The notes beneath the pieces were generated by a model. It did not search any database, was not told the origin of the DNA, and was given only the letters and a program-made list of their open reading frames with translations. From contig JAHRFD010000002.1 in assembly GCA_020882975.1 (NCBI GenBank), positions 70,039-134,038 of the forward strand: a DNA stretch of 64,000 nt, given 5' to 3'. Of the stretch, positions 17,039 to 25,808 are shown piece after piece (the stretch's first letter is position 1; each line of letters starts with the position of its first letter). This stretch comes from Microcoleus sp. EPA2. Lineage in GTDB: Bacteria; Cyanobacteriota; Cyanobacteriia; Cyanobacteriales; Microcoleaceae. A program made the position numbers and the translations under genes.

Positions 17039-20000
17039 ATGGAAGCTAAATCTTACAAAGACACAGTAAACCTGCCCCAAACCAAGTTTGAAATGCGCGC
17101 CAACGCCGTCAAACGGGAACCGGAATTGCAACAATTTTGGGCAGATGAACACATCTACGATCGCCTTTCCCAGGATAATCCGGGCGATTTGTTCATCCTC
17201 CACGACGGCCCACCCTACGCTAACGGCCAACTCCACATCGGCCACGCCCTCAATAAAATCCTCAAAGACTTTATCAACCGCTACCAAATGCTGTGCGGCA
17301 AAAAAGTCCGCTATGTTCCCGGTTGGGATTGTCACGGATTGCCGATCGAACTTAAAGTCTTGCAAGATAAGAAAATGACATCGGAGGAAAGGCTGAATCT
17401 GACTCCGATCGAACTCCGCCGCAAAGCCGCCGCCTTCGCCCAACAAACAATGGAACAGCAGCGCGCTTCCTTCAAAACCTACGGCGTTTGGGGCGACTGG
17501 GAACACCCCTATTTAACCCTGAAACCAGAATACGAAGCCGCCCAAATCGGCGTATTCGGTGAAATGGTACTCAAAGGCTACATCTATCGTGGCTTCAAGC
17601 CCGTGCACTGGAGTCCGAGTTCCAAAACCGCCCTCGCCGAAGCTGAATTGGAATATCCCGAAGGCCACACGTCGCGCAGCATCTACGTTGGCTTTCATGT
17701 GAGAAAATTGTCGAAAACTTTGCAAGGGAAGAAGGCGGGCACGGGGGCACCGCCCCTACAGCGCTATATGCCGAGCCTCTGGGCTGCGATTTGGACGACT
17801 ACTCCCTGGACGATTCCGGCTAACTTGGCGATCGCCGTCAATCCAGAATTGGATTACGCGGTGGTGGAACCGCCGGCAGATTCCCACATCGCCCAACAAT
17901 TCATGTTAGTCGCTCTGGATGCGGTCGATCGACTATCGGCAACTTTTAATACAGAATTAAAAATACTGGCGACTTTCAAAGGTAAAGAATTAGAAGGCTG
18001 TACTTACAAACATCCTTTGTTCGATCGCGAAAGCCCGATTGTAGCTGGTGGCGATTACATTACCGCTGATTCTGGGACGGGATTGGTGCACACCGCACCG
18101 GGCCACGGACAAGAAGATTTTATCGTCGGAAAACGCTGCGGTTTACCAGTTTTAACTCCCGTAGATGAAAACGGAAATTTCACCGCGGAAGCCGGAGTAT
18201 TCGCAGGTCTAAATGTCCTCGGAAATGGCAATAGTGCAGTGATTGATGCTCTTTCCGAAGCAAATGCTTTGATTAAAGAGGAAAGTTACGCTCACTCCTA
18301 TCCTTACGATTGGCGCACTAAGAAGCCAACTATTTTTAGGGCGACGGAACAATGGTTTGCTTCGGTGGAAGGGTTCCGTGATGAAGCGTTAAAAGCCATT
18401 TCTAATGTGAATTGGATTCCCGCCCAAGGTGAAAATCGGATTACTGCAATGGTAGGCGATCGATCGGATTGGTGCATCTCCCGCCAGCGGACTTGGGGCG
18501 TTCCGATTCCGGTATTCTACGATGAAGAAACTAACGAACCGCTGTTAAACGAAGAAACTATCGCCCACGTCCAAGCAATTATTGCTGACAAGGGTTCTGA
18601 TGTTTGGTGGGAAATGTCGATCGCCGAATTACTGCCGGAATCTTACCGCAATAATGGTCGCACTTATCGTAAGGGAACCGACACGATGGATGTCTGGTTT
18701 GACTCTGGTTCTTCCTGGGCCGCAGTCGCAAAAGGGCGATCGGAATTGAACTATCCTGCTGATATGTATTTGGAAGGTTCAGACCAACATCGCGGTTGGT
18801 TTCAATCCAGTTTACTCACCAGCGTAGCAACCAACGGTGTTGCTCCTTACAAAACAGTTTTGACTCACGGTTTTGTGCTGGATGAAAAAGGCCGCAAGAT
18901 GAGCAAATCTGAAGGAAATGTTGTCGATCCAGCCTTGGTAATTAAGGAATATGGCGCTGATGTTTTGCGGTTGTGGGTGTCTTCGGTAGACTACTCGGCC
19001 GATGTGCCTTTGGGCAAAAACATTCTCAAACAGCAGTCGGATGTTTACCGCAAAATTCGCAATACAGCTAAGTTTTTGCTGGGGAATTTGCATGACTTCG
19101 ACCCCGCAAAAGATGCTGTGGCTTACGGGGAATTGCCGGAACTAGATCGCTATATGTTGCACAGAATGTGCGAAGTATTTGCGGAGGTAAAGGATGCTTT
19201 TGATAGTTTCCAATTTTCTCGGTTTTTCCAAACAGTGCAGAATTTCTGTACCGTAGACTTGTCGAGTTTTTATCTGGATATTGCCAAGGATCGACTTTAC
19301 ATCAGCGCTACAGATGCTCACCGCCGCCGGAGTTGTCAGACGGTGATTGCGATCGCTGTGGAGAATTTGGCAAAGGCGATCGCACCTGTGTTGTGTCACA
19401 TGGCTGAGGATATTTGGCAATACATTCCCTATCCCACATCGCACAAATCAGTGTTTGAATCGGGTTGGGTAAAATTGGATGCTTCATGGCACAATCCAGA
19501 ATTGGCAACTCGTTGGCAATATTTGCGGCAAGTGCGTGGCGAAGTTAACAAGGTTTTGGAAAAAGCTCGGATGGAGAAGGCGATCGGTTCTTCTTTGGAA
19601 GCTAAGGTTTTATTGTATGTTCCTGATGTTGAAAAAAGAGAGCAGTTACAAGCTTTGAATCCTAGTAGTGAGGGATTGCTGGAGTTTGTGCGATCGCAAA
19701 ATTCAATTATCGAGTTAGCAGCCGCGGAAAAAGCTAAAGCAGCACAAGATCTACAGGAAGCACAAGCAGCAAATGTTGCCAAGGTCTTGACAGAAACGAC
19801 AATTCATGTAGAGGAGGAAACCATCGCAGAGGGCGATCGACCTTCAGAAATCATCGAATATTCTGCCGTTGAACCCTCGGTTCCCGATCCACAGCCAATC
19901 TTCGAGCGAGTTGCTCAGTTTGTAGCAGATTTACCTACCTACCTGGGCAATTTCTTCACAGAATACCAAAAGGTTTTGGTAACAGTTGGCTTGTTGGCCT

Positions 20001-20659
20001 CACTCTTGGTAACTGGTAAAGTAACCCTGGGAATCTTGGATACAATGAATCAAATTCCCATGCTGGGAGGACTGTTGGAAATCATCGGCATCCTATTCAC
20101 CATTTGGTTTGCTTTCCGTCATTTGTTGTTCGCAGCTAGCCGTCAAGAACTGGCAGAAAATATTGAGTTGCTGACAGCAGATGTGCTGGGCAAGACCAGC
20201 GCCATTGTGCTTGCAGAAACCCAGGCGATCGTACTCACAGCCCCAGTAGAAACAGCGATTGTAGCAGTACCTGAAATCCCGCAAATGGTACTGGCGAGTT
20301 CAGTCGAACCACTGATGGTAGAAGTACCTGAAATCCAGACAAATGAATTAATTCCAGTCGAACCAAAATTAGAAACACCGGCCCAAATACCTGTAGCTTC
20401 TAATTTAGTAATGACCGGGAACGGTGTAGACGAATTGCGCTATTTGTTCATTACTTCGGAAGTGGAACTAATAGAATCGAATCAAGTGCTGCAAGAGTTA
20501 CCTTACAACTTCCAGTCTCCTGATTTGGCGATTGGTGTAGTCAAAGCAGATGGCGAAAAGTGCGATCGTTGCTGGAATTATTCTACTCACGTCGGGGAGT
20601 CGATCGAACATCCGCTAATTTGCGAACGCTGTGTCTGTGCAGTAGCTGGAGAATTCTAA
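17039..20659 (+). CDS. ileS: Isoleucine-tRNA ligase with inserted CAAD membrane domain
   Basis: The enzyme charges tRNA-Ile. It has 1206 residues against roughly 940-960 in the usual family. The class I motifs are HIGH (66-69) and KMSKS (about 620). The C-terminal zinc site is CDRCW (near 1176) with a later CERC. Between the anticodon-binding region and the zinc site are about 230 extra residues: a Glu/Ala-rich linker, then a CAAD domain (about 950-1035: YLGNFFTEYQKVLVTVGLLA, a second hydrophobic helix, WFAFRHLLFAASRQEL), then a Pro/Val-rich linker. CAAD is the known cyanobacterial appended domain that anchors some synthetases to thylakoids. The start MEAKSYKDTVNLPQTKF at 17039 replaces a longer frame through G-runs. 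Confidence 0.97.
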   Translation: MEAKSYKDTVNLPQTKFEMRANAVKREPELQQFWADEHIYDRLSQDNPGDLFILHDGPPYANGQLHIGHALNKILKDFINRYQMLCGKKVRYVPGWDCHGLPIELKVLQDKKMTSEERLNLTPIELRRKAAAFAQQTMEQQRASFKTYGVWGDWEHPYLTLKPEYEAAQIGVFGEMVLKGYIYRGFKPVHWSPSSKTALAEAELEYPEGHTSRSIYVGFHVRKLSKTLQGKKAGTGAPPLQRYMPSLWAAIWTTTPWTIPANLAIAVNPELDYAVVEPPADSHIAQQFMLVALDAVDRLSATFNTELKILATFKGKELEGCTYKHPLFDRESPIVAGGDYITADSGTGLVHTAPGHGQEDFIVGKRCGLPVLTPVDENGNFTAEAGVFAGLNVLGNGNSAVIDALSEANALIKEESYAHSYPYDWRTKKPTIFRATEQWFASVEGFRDEALKAISNVNWIPAQGENRITAMVGDRSDWCISRQRTWGVPIPVFYDEETNEPLLNEETIAHVQAIIADKGSDVWWEMSIAELLPESYRNNGRTYRKGTDTMDVWFDSGSSWAAVAKGRSELNYPADMYLEGSDQHRGWFQSSLLTSVATNGVAPYKTVLTHGFVLDEKGRKMSKSEGNVVDPALVIKEYGADVLRLWVSSVDYSADVPLGKNILKQQSDVYRKIRNTAKFLLGNLHDFDPAKDAVAYGELPELDRYMLHRMCEVFAEVKDAFDSFQFSRFFQTVQNFCTVDLSSFYLDIAKDRLYISATDAHRRRSCQTVIAIAVENLAKAIAPVLCHMAEDIWQYIPYPTSHKSVFESGWVKLDASWHNPELATRWQYLRQVRGEVNKVLEKARMEKAIGSSLEAKVLLYVPDVEKREQLQALNPSSEGLLEFVRSQNSIIELAAAEKAKAAQDLQEAQAANVAKVLTETTIHVEEETIAEGDRPSEIIEYSAVEPSVPDPQPIFERVAQFVADLPTYLGNFFTEYQKVLVTVGLLASLLVTGKVTLGILDTMNQIPMLGGLLEIIGILFTIWFAFRHLLFAASRQELAENIELLTADVLGKTSAIVLAETQAIVLTAPVETAIVAVPEIPQMVLASSVEPLMVEVPEIQTNELIPVEPKLETPAQIPVASNLVMTGNGVDELRYLFITSEVELIESNQVLQELPYNFQSPDLAIGVVKADGEKCDRCWNYSTHVGESIEHPLICERCVCAVAGEF

Positions 20660-21540
20660 GTACAAGAATCAATCTCTAAGATTTGTCTGCCAATCCATTC
20701 GGCAATTCCTGGGACAACGGCATTACCAAGGAGTCTCCCTCGGCGACTGTCCATCCTGGAGGAAATCCCATCAGCCTTTCCCATTCTGTCCAAGTCAAGT
20801 TTCTCGCCACAGAGTATTGGTCTGTCAGAATGGCCTCCTTGATGTCCTCCAGTTTGGGCGCGTAACGTGGGGCAGACGCTTTTTGCCAAGGTATACCCGA
20901 AGCCACCGCGACGTTGTACCACAAGCGGAGTGTCTCCGATAATGCTTTCACAAACACTCGATCGAGTTTCCTTCTCCCTCGATTTTCGCGCCGCAGAATC
21001 CCCAGACAATTCGCCGCTGTCAGTAAAGATTCTACAGGCACGTTTCGATCTAAAACTGGCAATAAAGAACACTCTGTCTCTGTCGTGAGGTAAGCCCGTA
21101 TGTCGAGCGTTACACGATAGCCATCCCCCCAAATACCCGTGCGCTTCCAGCGTGTCGATAACGACCTCAAGAGCGGTTCCTTGCTGTGCCGAGAGTAGCC
21201 CCGGCACATTTTCCAAGACCAACCACGCTGGCTGAACTTCTGCAACAAGTTCCATAAATTTGTAGAAAAGTCCGCTTCTTTCTCCTGCAAGTCCTTTTCT
21301 TTCTGTGTTGGCATTGCTGAGGTCTTGGCAGGGCCATCCTGCACACCATAAATCAGCGGCAGGGATAGTTGAATGTGTGAGGGTTCTGATGTCTTCATAA
21401 ATCGGTACTTTGGGCCAGTGACGTTTTAATATTTGTTGACAATACTTATCTATTTCGCATTGAAATACAACTTTCATTCCAGCTCTTTCAAACCCTAAAT
21501 CGAAACCACCAATCCCTGTGAAAAATGACGCAATTCGCAT
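20656..21540 (-). CDS. C5-cytosine DNA methyltransferase
   Basis: This is the modification subunit of a type II restriction-modification system, 294 residues. The motifs are FTGIGGFDLGFERAG (motif I), AGWPCQDLSNAN (motif IV, catalytic Cys71), LVLENVPG (motif VI, 110-112), GLPHDRDRVFFIA (motif VIII) and RRGRLLGNAVVPGIAEWIG (motif X). The target recognition region (about 165-240) is short. The gene is divergent from the controller and nuclease genes at 21666-22608. Its stop shares bases with the ileS stop, tail to tail, so the module lies exactly at the ileS end. The DNA target cannot be read from sequence. Confidence 0.95.
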   Translation of the reverse strand: MRIASFFTGIGGFDLGFERAGMKVVFQCEIDKYCQQILKRHWPKVPIYEDIRTLTHSTIPAADLWCAGWPCQDLSNANTERKGLAGERSGLFYKFMELVAEVQPAWLVLENVPGLLSAQQGTALEVVIDTLEAHGYLGGWLSCNARHTGLPHDRDRVFFIASFRSKRACRIFTDSGELSGDSAARKSREKETRSSVCESIIGDTPLVVQRRGGFGYTLAKSVCPTLRAQTGGHQGGHSDRPILCGEKLDLDRMGKADGISSRMDSRRGRLLGNAVVPGIAEWIGRQILEIDSCT

Positions 21541-21570
21541 CTTAATGATAGTTCTTTATTTACACAGCTT

Positions 21571-21607
21571 GTAGACTTAATTGGCTTTATAGACGAAAAT
21601 CGTCTAC
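21571..21607. promoter_or_regulatory. Candidate controller-protein operator in the divergent R-M promoter
   Basis: The 125-base gap between the methylase and controller genes contains TAGACGAAAATCGTCTA (21590-21606), a perfect 6-bp inverted repeat with 5-base centre, and a related half-site GTAGACT at 21571-21577. Paired inverted sites at such a position are typical of C-box operators. The assignment is by position and symmetry only. Confidence 0.5.
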
Positions 21608-21665
21608 TGCACTGCTACACCACACGATATCATCCTCAATCGTAGTTTAAAAACATCTTTATCAG

Positions 21666-21911
21666 ATGGGCGAAGCTAATATTAGTGGCTCACGAATCAA
21701 GCAGGCTCGTGAAAAACTCGGATGGGGGCAGAGCGATCTAGCCGCCGCAATCGATGTAGACTTTCACATTAAGCTGGATCAGTCAGACATTTCAGAGATA
21801 GAGCGCCAGAAGCGTGGGGTCAAAGATTTTGAGCTAGATGCGATCGCGCGTGTGCTGCAAGTAAGTCCAGAGTGGCTTTTGCGCGGAGATGAGGCAAACT
21901 CCCATGAGTGA
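21666..21911 (+). CDS. XRE-type controller (C) protein of the R-M system
   Basis: This 81-residue helix-turn-helix protein (ISGSRIKQAREKLGWGQSDL, VDFHIKLDQSDISEIERQKR, FELDAIARVLQVSPEWLL) has the size and fold of restriction-modification controller proteins. It overlaps the nuclease gene by 8 bases and is divergent from the methylase, the usual C-R / M layout. It probably binds the inverted repeat at 21590-21606, activating its own operon and repressing the methylase (inference from C-protein systems). Confidence 0.85.
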   Translation: MGEANISGSRIKQAREKLGWGQSDLAAAIDVDFHIKLDQSDISEIERQKRGVKDFELDAIARVLQVSPEWLLRGDEANSHE

Positions 21912-22608
21912 TATGGGAGCAAACCGCGAACAGTGGATCGGAGAAGCTTGCGCTGGCTTTGCAAGCACCAAGCCAGCCAATATAAATTATTATTATAGAT
22001 TAATTTTAGAGACGCTTTGGCCTCCCGGTGACAGCATTCCAGGGCCAGTAGTTCCCCTATCGCATTTACGTCAAGTTATTAACAATTTTAGAGGAGAACC
22101 TTATGCAGATACGCCTAGACGCATACGAGAGTTGCAAGGGGAAGAAGGATTTTTGGGAATAGTTAGATTCGGTAGTGGTAGCAAAACAAGATATCAGCTA
22201 ATCAGCATAGAAATCAGTCCCAAACGCGAACAGAGAATCAAAATCAGCGATGCTTTTTGGCAGAAAATTTTGATTAATTATCAATATCGCTGTGCAGTGT
22301 GTGGCAGACAACCGCCTCTTGTCAGATTAGATCGAGATCATAAAATTCCGCGTTTGAGAGGAGGGGGAAATGAAGAGGATAATTGGCAACCGCTATGTGC
22401 AGAATGCAATAACTTTAAAAGCACAGCCTGTAGAGGATGCCAACTTGAGTGCACACAGTGTGCCTGGGCATTTCCTGAAACTTTTGCCCCAATTAAAATA
22501 TCGGCTTCTGACATCCAAAGAATTAAGGCACTTGCTATTCAACAAGGAATTAGCTCAGAGGCTTTATTAAGGCAAATAATTGAAAGCTACTTGAACAGCC
22601 AAACTTAA
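21904..22608 (+). CDS. HNH endonuclease, probable type II restriction enzyme
   Basis: With the start at 21904 (MSDMGANREQW, overlapping the controller stop) the protein has 234 residues. The HNH domain spans about 112-160: CAVCGRQPPLVRLDRDHKIP, GGGNEEDNWQPLCAECNN. The zinc-binding cysteine pairs, the DH motif and the Asn are all present. A second cysteine cluster follows (CRGCQLECTQCAW). Residues 1-105 (SHLRQVINNF..YADTPRRIRELQ) probably recognise DNA. It is the expected R subunit for the methylase at 20656. Two longer in-frame starts exist at 21889 and nearby but lack spacing for a ribosome site. Confidence 0.88.
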   Translation: MSDMGANREQWIGEACAGFASTKPANINYYYRLILETLWPPGDSIPGPVVPLSHLRQVINNFRGEPYADTPRRIRELQGEEGFLGIVRFGSGSKTRYQLISIEISPKREQRIKISDAFWQKILINYQYRCAVCGRQPPLVRLDRDHKIPRLRGGGNEEDNWQPLCAECNNFKSTACRGCQLECTQCAWAFPETFAPIKISASDIQRIKALAIQQGISSEALLRQIIESYLNSQT

Positions 22609-22649
22609 CTACCACTTCCTTCCCCAAAATTCGATCGCCCCCTTCGCCC

Positions 22650-22796
22650 CAGGGCGGTTTCATTCTCCAAAAAACGAGGGGTTTGTAGGGGTAGTGGATG
22701 GTGCGTGCCTACCCCCCCACCGACCATTTTCCGTCATTTCAGAGATTGGGGCAACCGGGCGTGGGATTGCCCCTACAAGAGAATGAAACCGCCCTG
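22650..22796. repeat. MITE-like element with perfect 18-bp inverted ends
   Basis: CAGGGCGGTTTCATTCTC (22650-22667) and its exact reverse complement (22779-22796) bound a 147-bp element. Inside lies a GTAGGGG...CCCCTAC type inner pair and a 'gattggggcaacc..gggattgcccc' stretch. It fills most of the gap between the HNH gene and the UbiB gene. No coding sequence is seen from 22609 to 22910. Confidence 0.75.
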
Positions 22797-22910
22797 CCCT
22801 TCGCCCCTTCGCCCCCTCACCCCAAGTTATTCCCCTAGATACTGGTCAGCCCACTCAACAGCGCTATCCTAGTAGTTATAGTCCTTAAACCCGATCGACC
22901 CGGAGGCCCC

Positions 22911-24563
22911 GTGTTCAGTCTAGTTCAAACCACTTCTCGCCAAGGAGAAATCCTAGAAGTCGTCTTCCGCAACGGTTGGGACTACATGAAAAGCCTCCTC
23001 ACCGGCCGCAAAACCGACGAACCCAGTCTGCCACCCCCAGCAGTCCTCCGCAACATCCTGATCGAATTAGGTCCAGTGTTTGTGAAATTGGGACAATTGC
23101 TGAGTACCCGTCCCGACCTTTTACCCACCGCCTACCTCGACACTCTCTCCTCCCTGCAAGCCGATGTTCCCCCCGTACCCTGGTCGGAAGTAGAAGTGAT
23201 TATCCGCCAGGAACTCAAAGTGTCGATCGAAGAAACCTTCTCCAAATTTAACACTCAAGCCGTCGCCGCCGGTTCGATCGCCCAAACCCACAAAGCCACA
23301 TTAAAAGACGGCCGCGAAGTCGCCCTCAAAGTTCAGCGTCCCGGCATTGATATCATCATAGAACGAGATATTGCCGTCCTCAAAGCCTTAGCAGAACTTG
23401 TTTCCCTCACAGACTACGGTCAACAATACGATATCGTCGCCCTAGCCGAAGAATTTGCCACAGCCCTGCGCGCAGAACTTGATTTTATTCAAGAAGCCAG
23501 CTACACAGACGAACTCAAACGCAACCTTTCTAAAAGCCGCTGGTTTGACCCCAAACAAATAGTCGTCCCAGAAATTCAGTGGAAATTAACCACCAAAAAA
23601 CTATTAGTAATGGAGTGGCTAGACGGCGTACCAATTTTGTTAGGTGATTTGCAAGGACTTCGCCACAACGGCGATGCAGATGCAGAACGCGAAGAAATTA
23701 CCACCCTGCTTTGCCGCGCTTTCTTTCAACAGTTATATATCGACGGATTTTTTCACGCCGATCCACATCCGGGCAACTTATTTTACCTCAAAGATGGACG
23801 CATAGCACTCCTAGACTGCGGCATGGTTGGTCGATTAGATCCGCGCACTCAACAAAGTTTGACAGAACTGTTACTGGCAATTGTGGATTTAGACTCTCAA
23901 CGCTGCACTCAATTAACATTACAAATGGCAGAATTTGCTCAGCCTACTAGCTTAGCCAATCTAGAGAATGATTTGGCTAGGATGCTGCGTAAGTATTACA
24001 ATGTCAGCCTGTCGCAAATGAACTTGTCGGAAATATTTTATGAAATGCTGGCCATCACCCGCAAAAATAAAATTAGGCTACCTAGCAACCTCGGTTTATA
24101 TGCCAAAACTCTCGCTAATTTAGAAGGTCTAGCGCGCGCTTTCAATCCCAGATTCAACATTGTAGAACAGGTGAAGCCGCTGATGACCGATCTATTTCGG
24201 CGTCAGTTATTCGGAGAAGATCCGGTGCAAGCTTTGCTCAGAACAGCCCTGGATCTGAAAAGTTTGTCTCTGCAATCTCCGCGTCAATTAGAAGTGCTTT
24301 TAGACCGAGTTACTTCGGAAAGTTTGAAGTGGAATTTGACTGTGAAAGAAATCGATCCTCTGCGCCGCACTTTGGGGGATTCTGCGAATCGACTTTCTTT
24401 TAGTATTGTTGTGGGTTCGCTGATTGTAGGAGCGGCAATTATTTCATCTAATTCTCAAACTGCTCAACTATCTTTTTTGAGCAATGGTTTGTTTGCAGCG
24501 GCGAGTTTTTTGGGTTTGTGGTTAATTATTAGTATTCTCAGATCTGGTCGTTTGCGGGGGTAA
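22911..24563 (+). CDS. UbiB/ABC1 (AarF) family atypical kinase
   Basis: The protein has 550 residues. The family motifs are LGPVFVKLGQLLSTRPDLLP (KxGQ region), AAGSIAQTHKATL (Ala-rich nucleotide loop), VALKVQRPG (invariant Lys), LDFIQEA, GFFHADPHPGNLF (catalytic loop) and LLDCGMVG (metal loop, DCG for DFG). A C-terminal hydrophobic pair (SFSIVVGSLIVGAAIISS, FAAASFLGLWLIISIL) anchors it in a membrane. In cyanobacteria such proteins are linked to quinone or tocopherol lipid metabolism. The start is a GTG at 22911, decided by the CGGAGG site six bases before it. Transcribed alone. Confidence 0.93.
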   Translation: MFSLVQTTSRQGEILEVVFRNGWDYMKSLLTGRKTDEPSLPPPAVLRNILIELGPVFVKLGQLLSTRPDLLPTAYLDTLSSLQADVPPVPWSEVEVIIRQELKVSIEETFSKFNTQAVAAGSIAQTHKATLKDGREVALKVQRPGIDIIIERDIAVLKALAELVSLTDYGQQYDIVALAEEFATALRAELDFIQEASYTDELKRNLSKSRWFDPKQIVVPEIQWKLTTKKLLVMEWLDGVPILLGDLQGLRHNGDADAEREEITTLLCRAFFQQLYIDGFFHADPHPGNLFYLKDGRIALLDCGMVGRLDPRTQQSLTELLLAIVDLDSQRCTQLTLQMAEFAQPTSLANLENDLARMLRKYYNVSLSQMNLSEIFYEMLAITRKNKIRLPSNLGLYAKTLANLEGLARAFNPRFNIVEQVKPLMTDLFRRQLFGEDPVQALLRTALDLKSLSLQSPRQLEVLLDRVTSESLKWNLTVKEIDPLRRTLGDSANRLSFSIVVGSLIVGAAIISSNSQTAQLSFLSNGLFAAASFLGLWLIISILRSGRLRG

Positions 24564-24600
24564 AAACAGTTCACAAAAATTTACATCTCACGATTTAGTG

Positions 24601-24735
24601 GCCTAGGAGGATATAGGGCATTGCCACAACTCGCTTGACTGACGCTGAGATACGGTAAAACTGCCAAAGGTAGCAGAATGTCGATGAAGCGTCAAGAATC
24701 ACCGGACCTGAAAGGGCGGTGTGTATGTCAATGAC
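24601..24735 (+). mobile_element. Possible solo right end of an IS200/IS605 element (omegaRNA-like relic)
   Basis: The stretch 'gacgctgagatacggtaaaactgcc...tgtcgatgaagcgtcaagaatcaccgg' followed by a CACCG/CGGTG stem (24700-24704 with 24717-24721) and a terminal TCAA resembles the 3' end of cyanobacterial tnpB elements, where the guide RNA and transposition hairpin lie. No tnpB or tnpA frame is near. The likeness is from memory, so the call is tentative. Apart from this, 24564-24887 shows only the presumed promoter region of the next gene. Confidence 0.4.
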
Positions 24736-24887
24736 GTACCCTAACCAAGTTGTTTTCTGGTGCTGTTTTTAATATGGAACTACCGATCGCAGCTTGTGTA
24801 TCGGTAGGGTATACTCAGATGTGCCGATAGGTATTGACAGGGAAGCATAAGTAACCATATACAACTCATTACCCTTAGAAACACGAC

Positions 24888-25634
24888 ATGAAAAAACTAA
24901 TTTTACTGACTGGGATGCTACTGATGATGATGGTAAAAACAGCCTTTGCCAGCCCCGTAGTTCCAAAGCTTGAAACAATCGATCCGATAGCAACCTCGGA
25001 AATTCGAGAAACCATTGAGAAACCGAGCAACGATGTCGCACCCCCACAAATTGAACCCATCAAGCCGATGTCAACATCGGAAATCCGAGAGACCATCAAA
25101 GAATCGACCACCTATATTTTTGAAGGCATCAAAGGACGAGAACTCACACTTTCCCTATGGGCTGGAGAACTGAGCGCCGAACTCTACACTCCCAGTGGCG
25201 AAAATTTGGGAACCCTTGACAAAAGAGATAATCAATGGGTAGGGAAGTTACCGGAGTCGGGCATCTACCGCGTCCGAGCCATCCCTAAAGGCGAAACCAG
25301 TAGTTTTGTATTGGAACGTGACTTTAGTGCCAAGTGGACTTATCGCCCCGATCGCGTAATTCCCATAGCATTCGGAGAAAAAGAAGGTAAAATTAAACTC
25401 AAAATGTCCGGCTACCAAATCCAGCCCCTGACAATTCAAGGGAAACGCGGACAGACAATGAGAGTCACTGCGAGCAACAAAAATCTAGATGTGGCGATCG
25501 AATCTCCGTCAGGAACACTCCTCGATCAAGGGGAAGGTCAAACTTTCGCTCAACTGCCAGAATCGGGAATTTACCGAGTCCTCGTAGTTGCCAACAGACC
25601 AATCAAGCCTGCAATCAAAGTTTCTCTGCAATAG
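24888..25634 (+). CDS. Secreted protein with two beta-sandwich repeats
   Basis: The protein has 248 residues. A signal peptide is clear (MKKLILLTGMLLMMMVKTAFA, cut near residue 21-22). Residues 30-75 hold a duplicated TSEIRETI(E/K) segment. Two similar domains follow, with shared pattern GR/GQ...L....L.A.L.SPSG..L......W....LPESGIYRV+ (about 80-140 and 175-245), like bacterial pre-peptidase C-terminal domains that fold as jelly rolls outside the cell. The function is unknown. A strong terminator follows at 25707. Confidence 0.8.
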   Translation: MKKLILLTGMLLMMMVKTAFASPVVPKLETIDPIATSEIRETIEKPSNDVAPPQIEPIKPMSTSEIRETIKESTTYIFEGIKGRELTLSLWAGELSAELYTPSGENLGTLDKRDNQWVGKLPESGIYRVRAIPKGETSSFVLERDFSAKWTYRPDRVIPIAFGEKEGKIKLKMSGYQIQPLTIQGKRGQTMRVTASNKNLDVAIESPSGTLLDQGEGQTFAQLPESGIYRVLVVANRPIKPAIKVSLQ

Positions 25635-25706
25635 TCTCAATTGCCAGAGAAAAAATTGCCAAAATACTATTTTATTTCTCGCATTTGCCACCAAAAAATA
25701 CCAAAG

Positions 25707-25729
25707 CTCGCCTAGGGGCGAGTTTTTTT
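25707..25729 (+). terminator. Rho-independent terminator
   Basis: CTCGCC (25707-25712) pairs with GGCGAG (25717-25722) across the loop TAGG, followed by seven T residues. It ends the transcript of the secreted-protein gene and insulates deoC. Confidence 0.88.
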
Positions 25730-25808
25730 ATCTCATAATATAAATTAATACTTAACCCTGGTTTCTTAATAATTAAATAGATTTAGATACATAATAAAGA
25801 AGTAGTGA

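Noticed and set aside
20676-21398. 240-codon minus-strand frame inside the methylase
   Set aside because: It is the out-of-frame shadow of the C5 methylase, whose motifs are all in the 20656-21540 frame.
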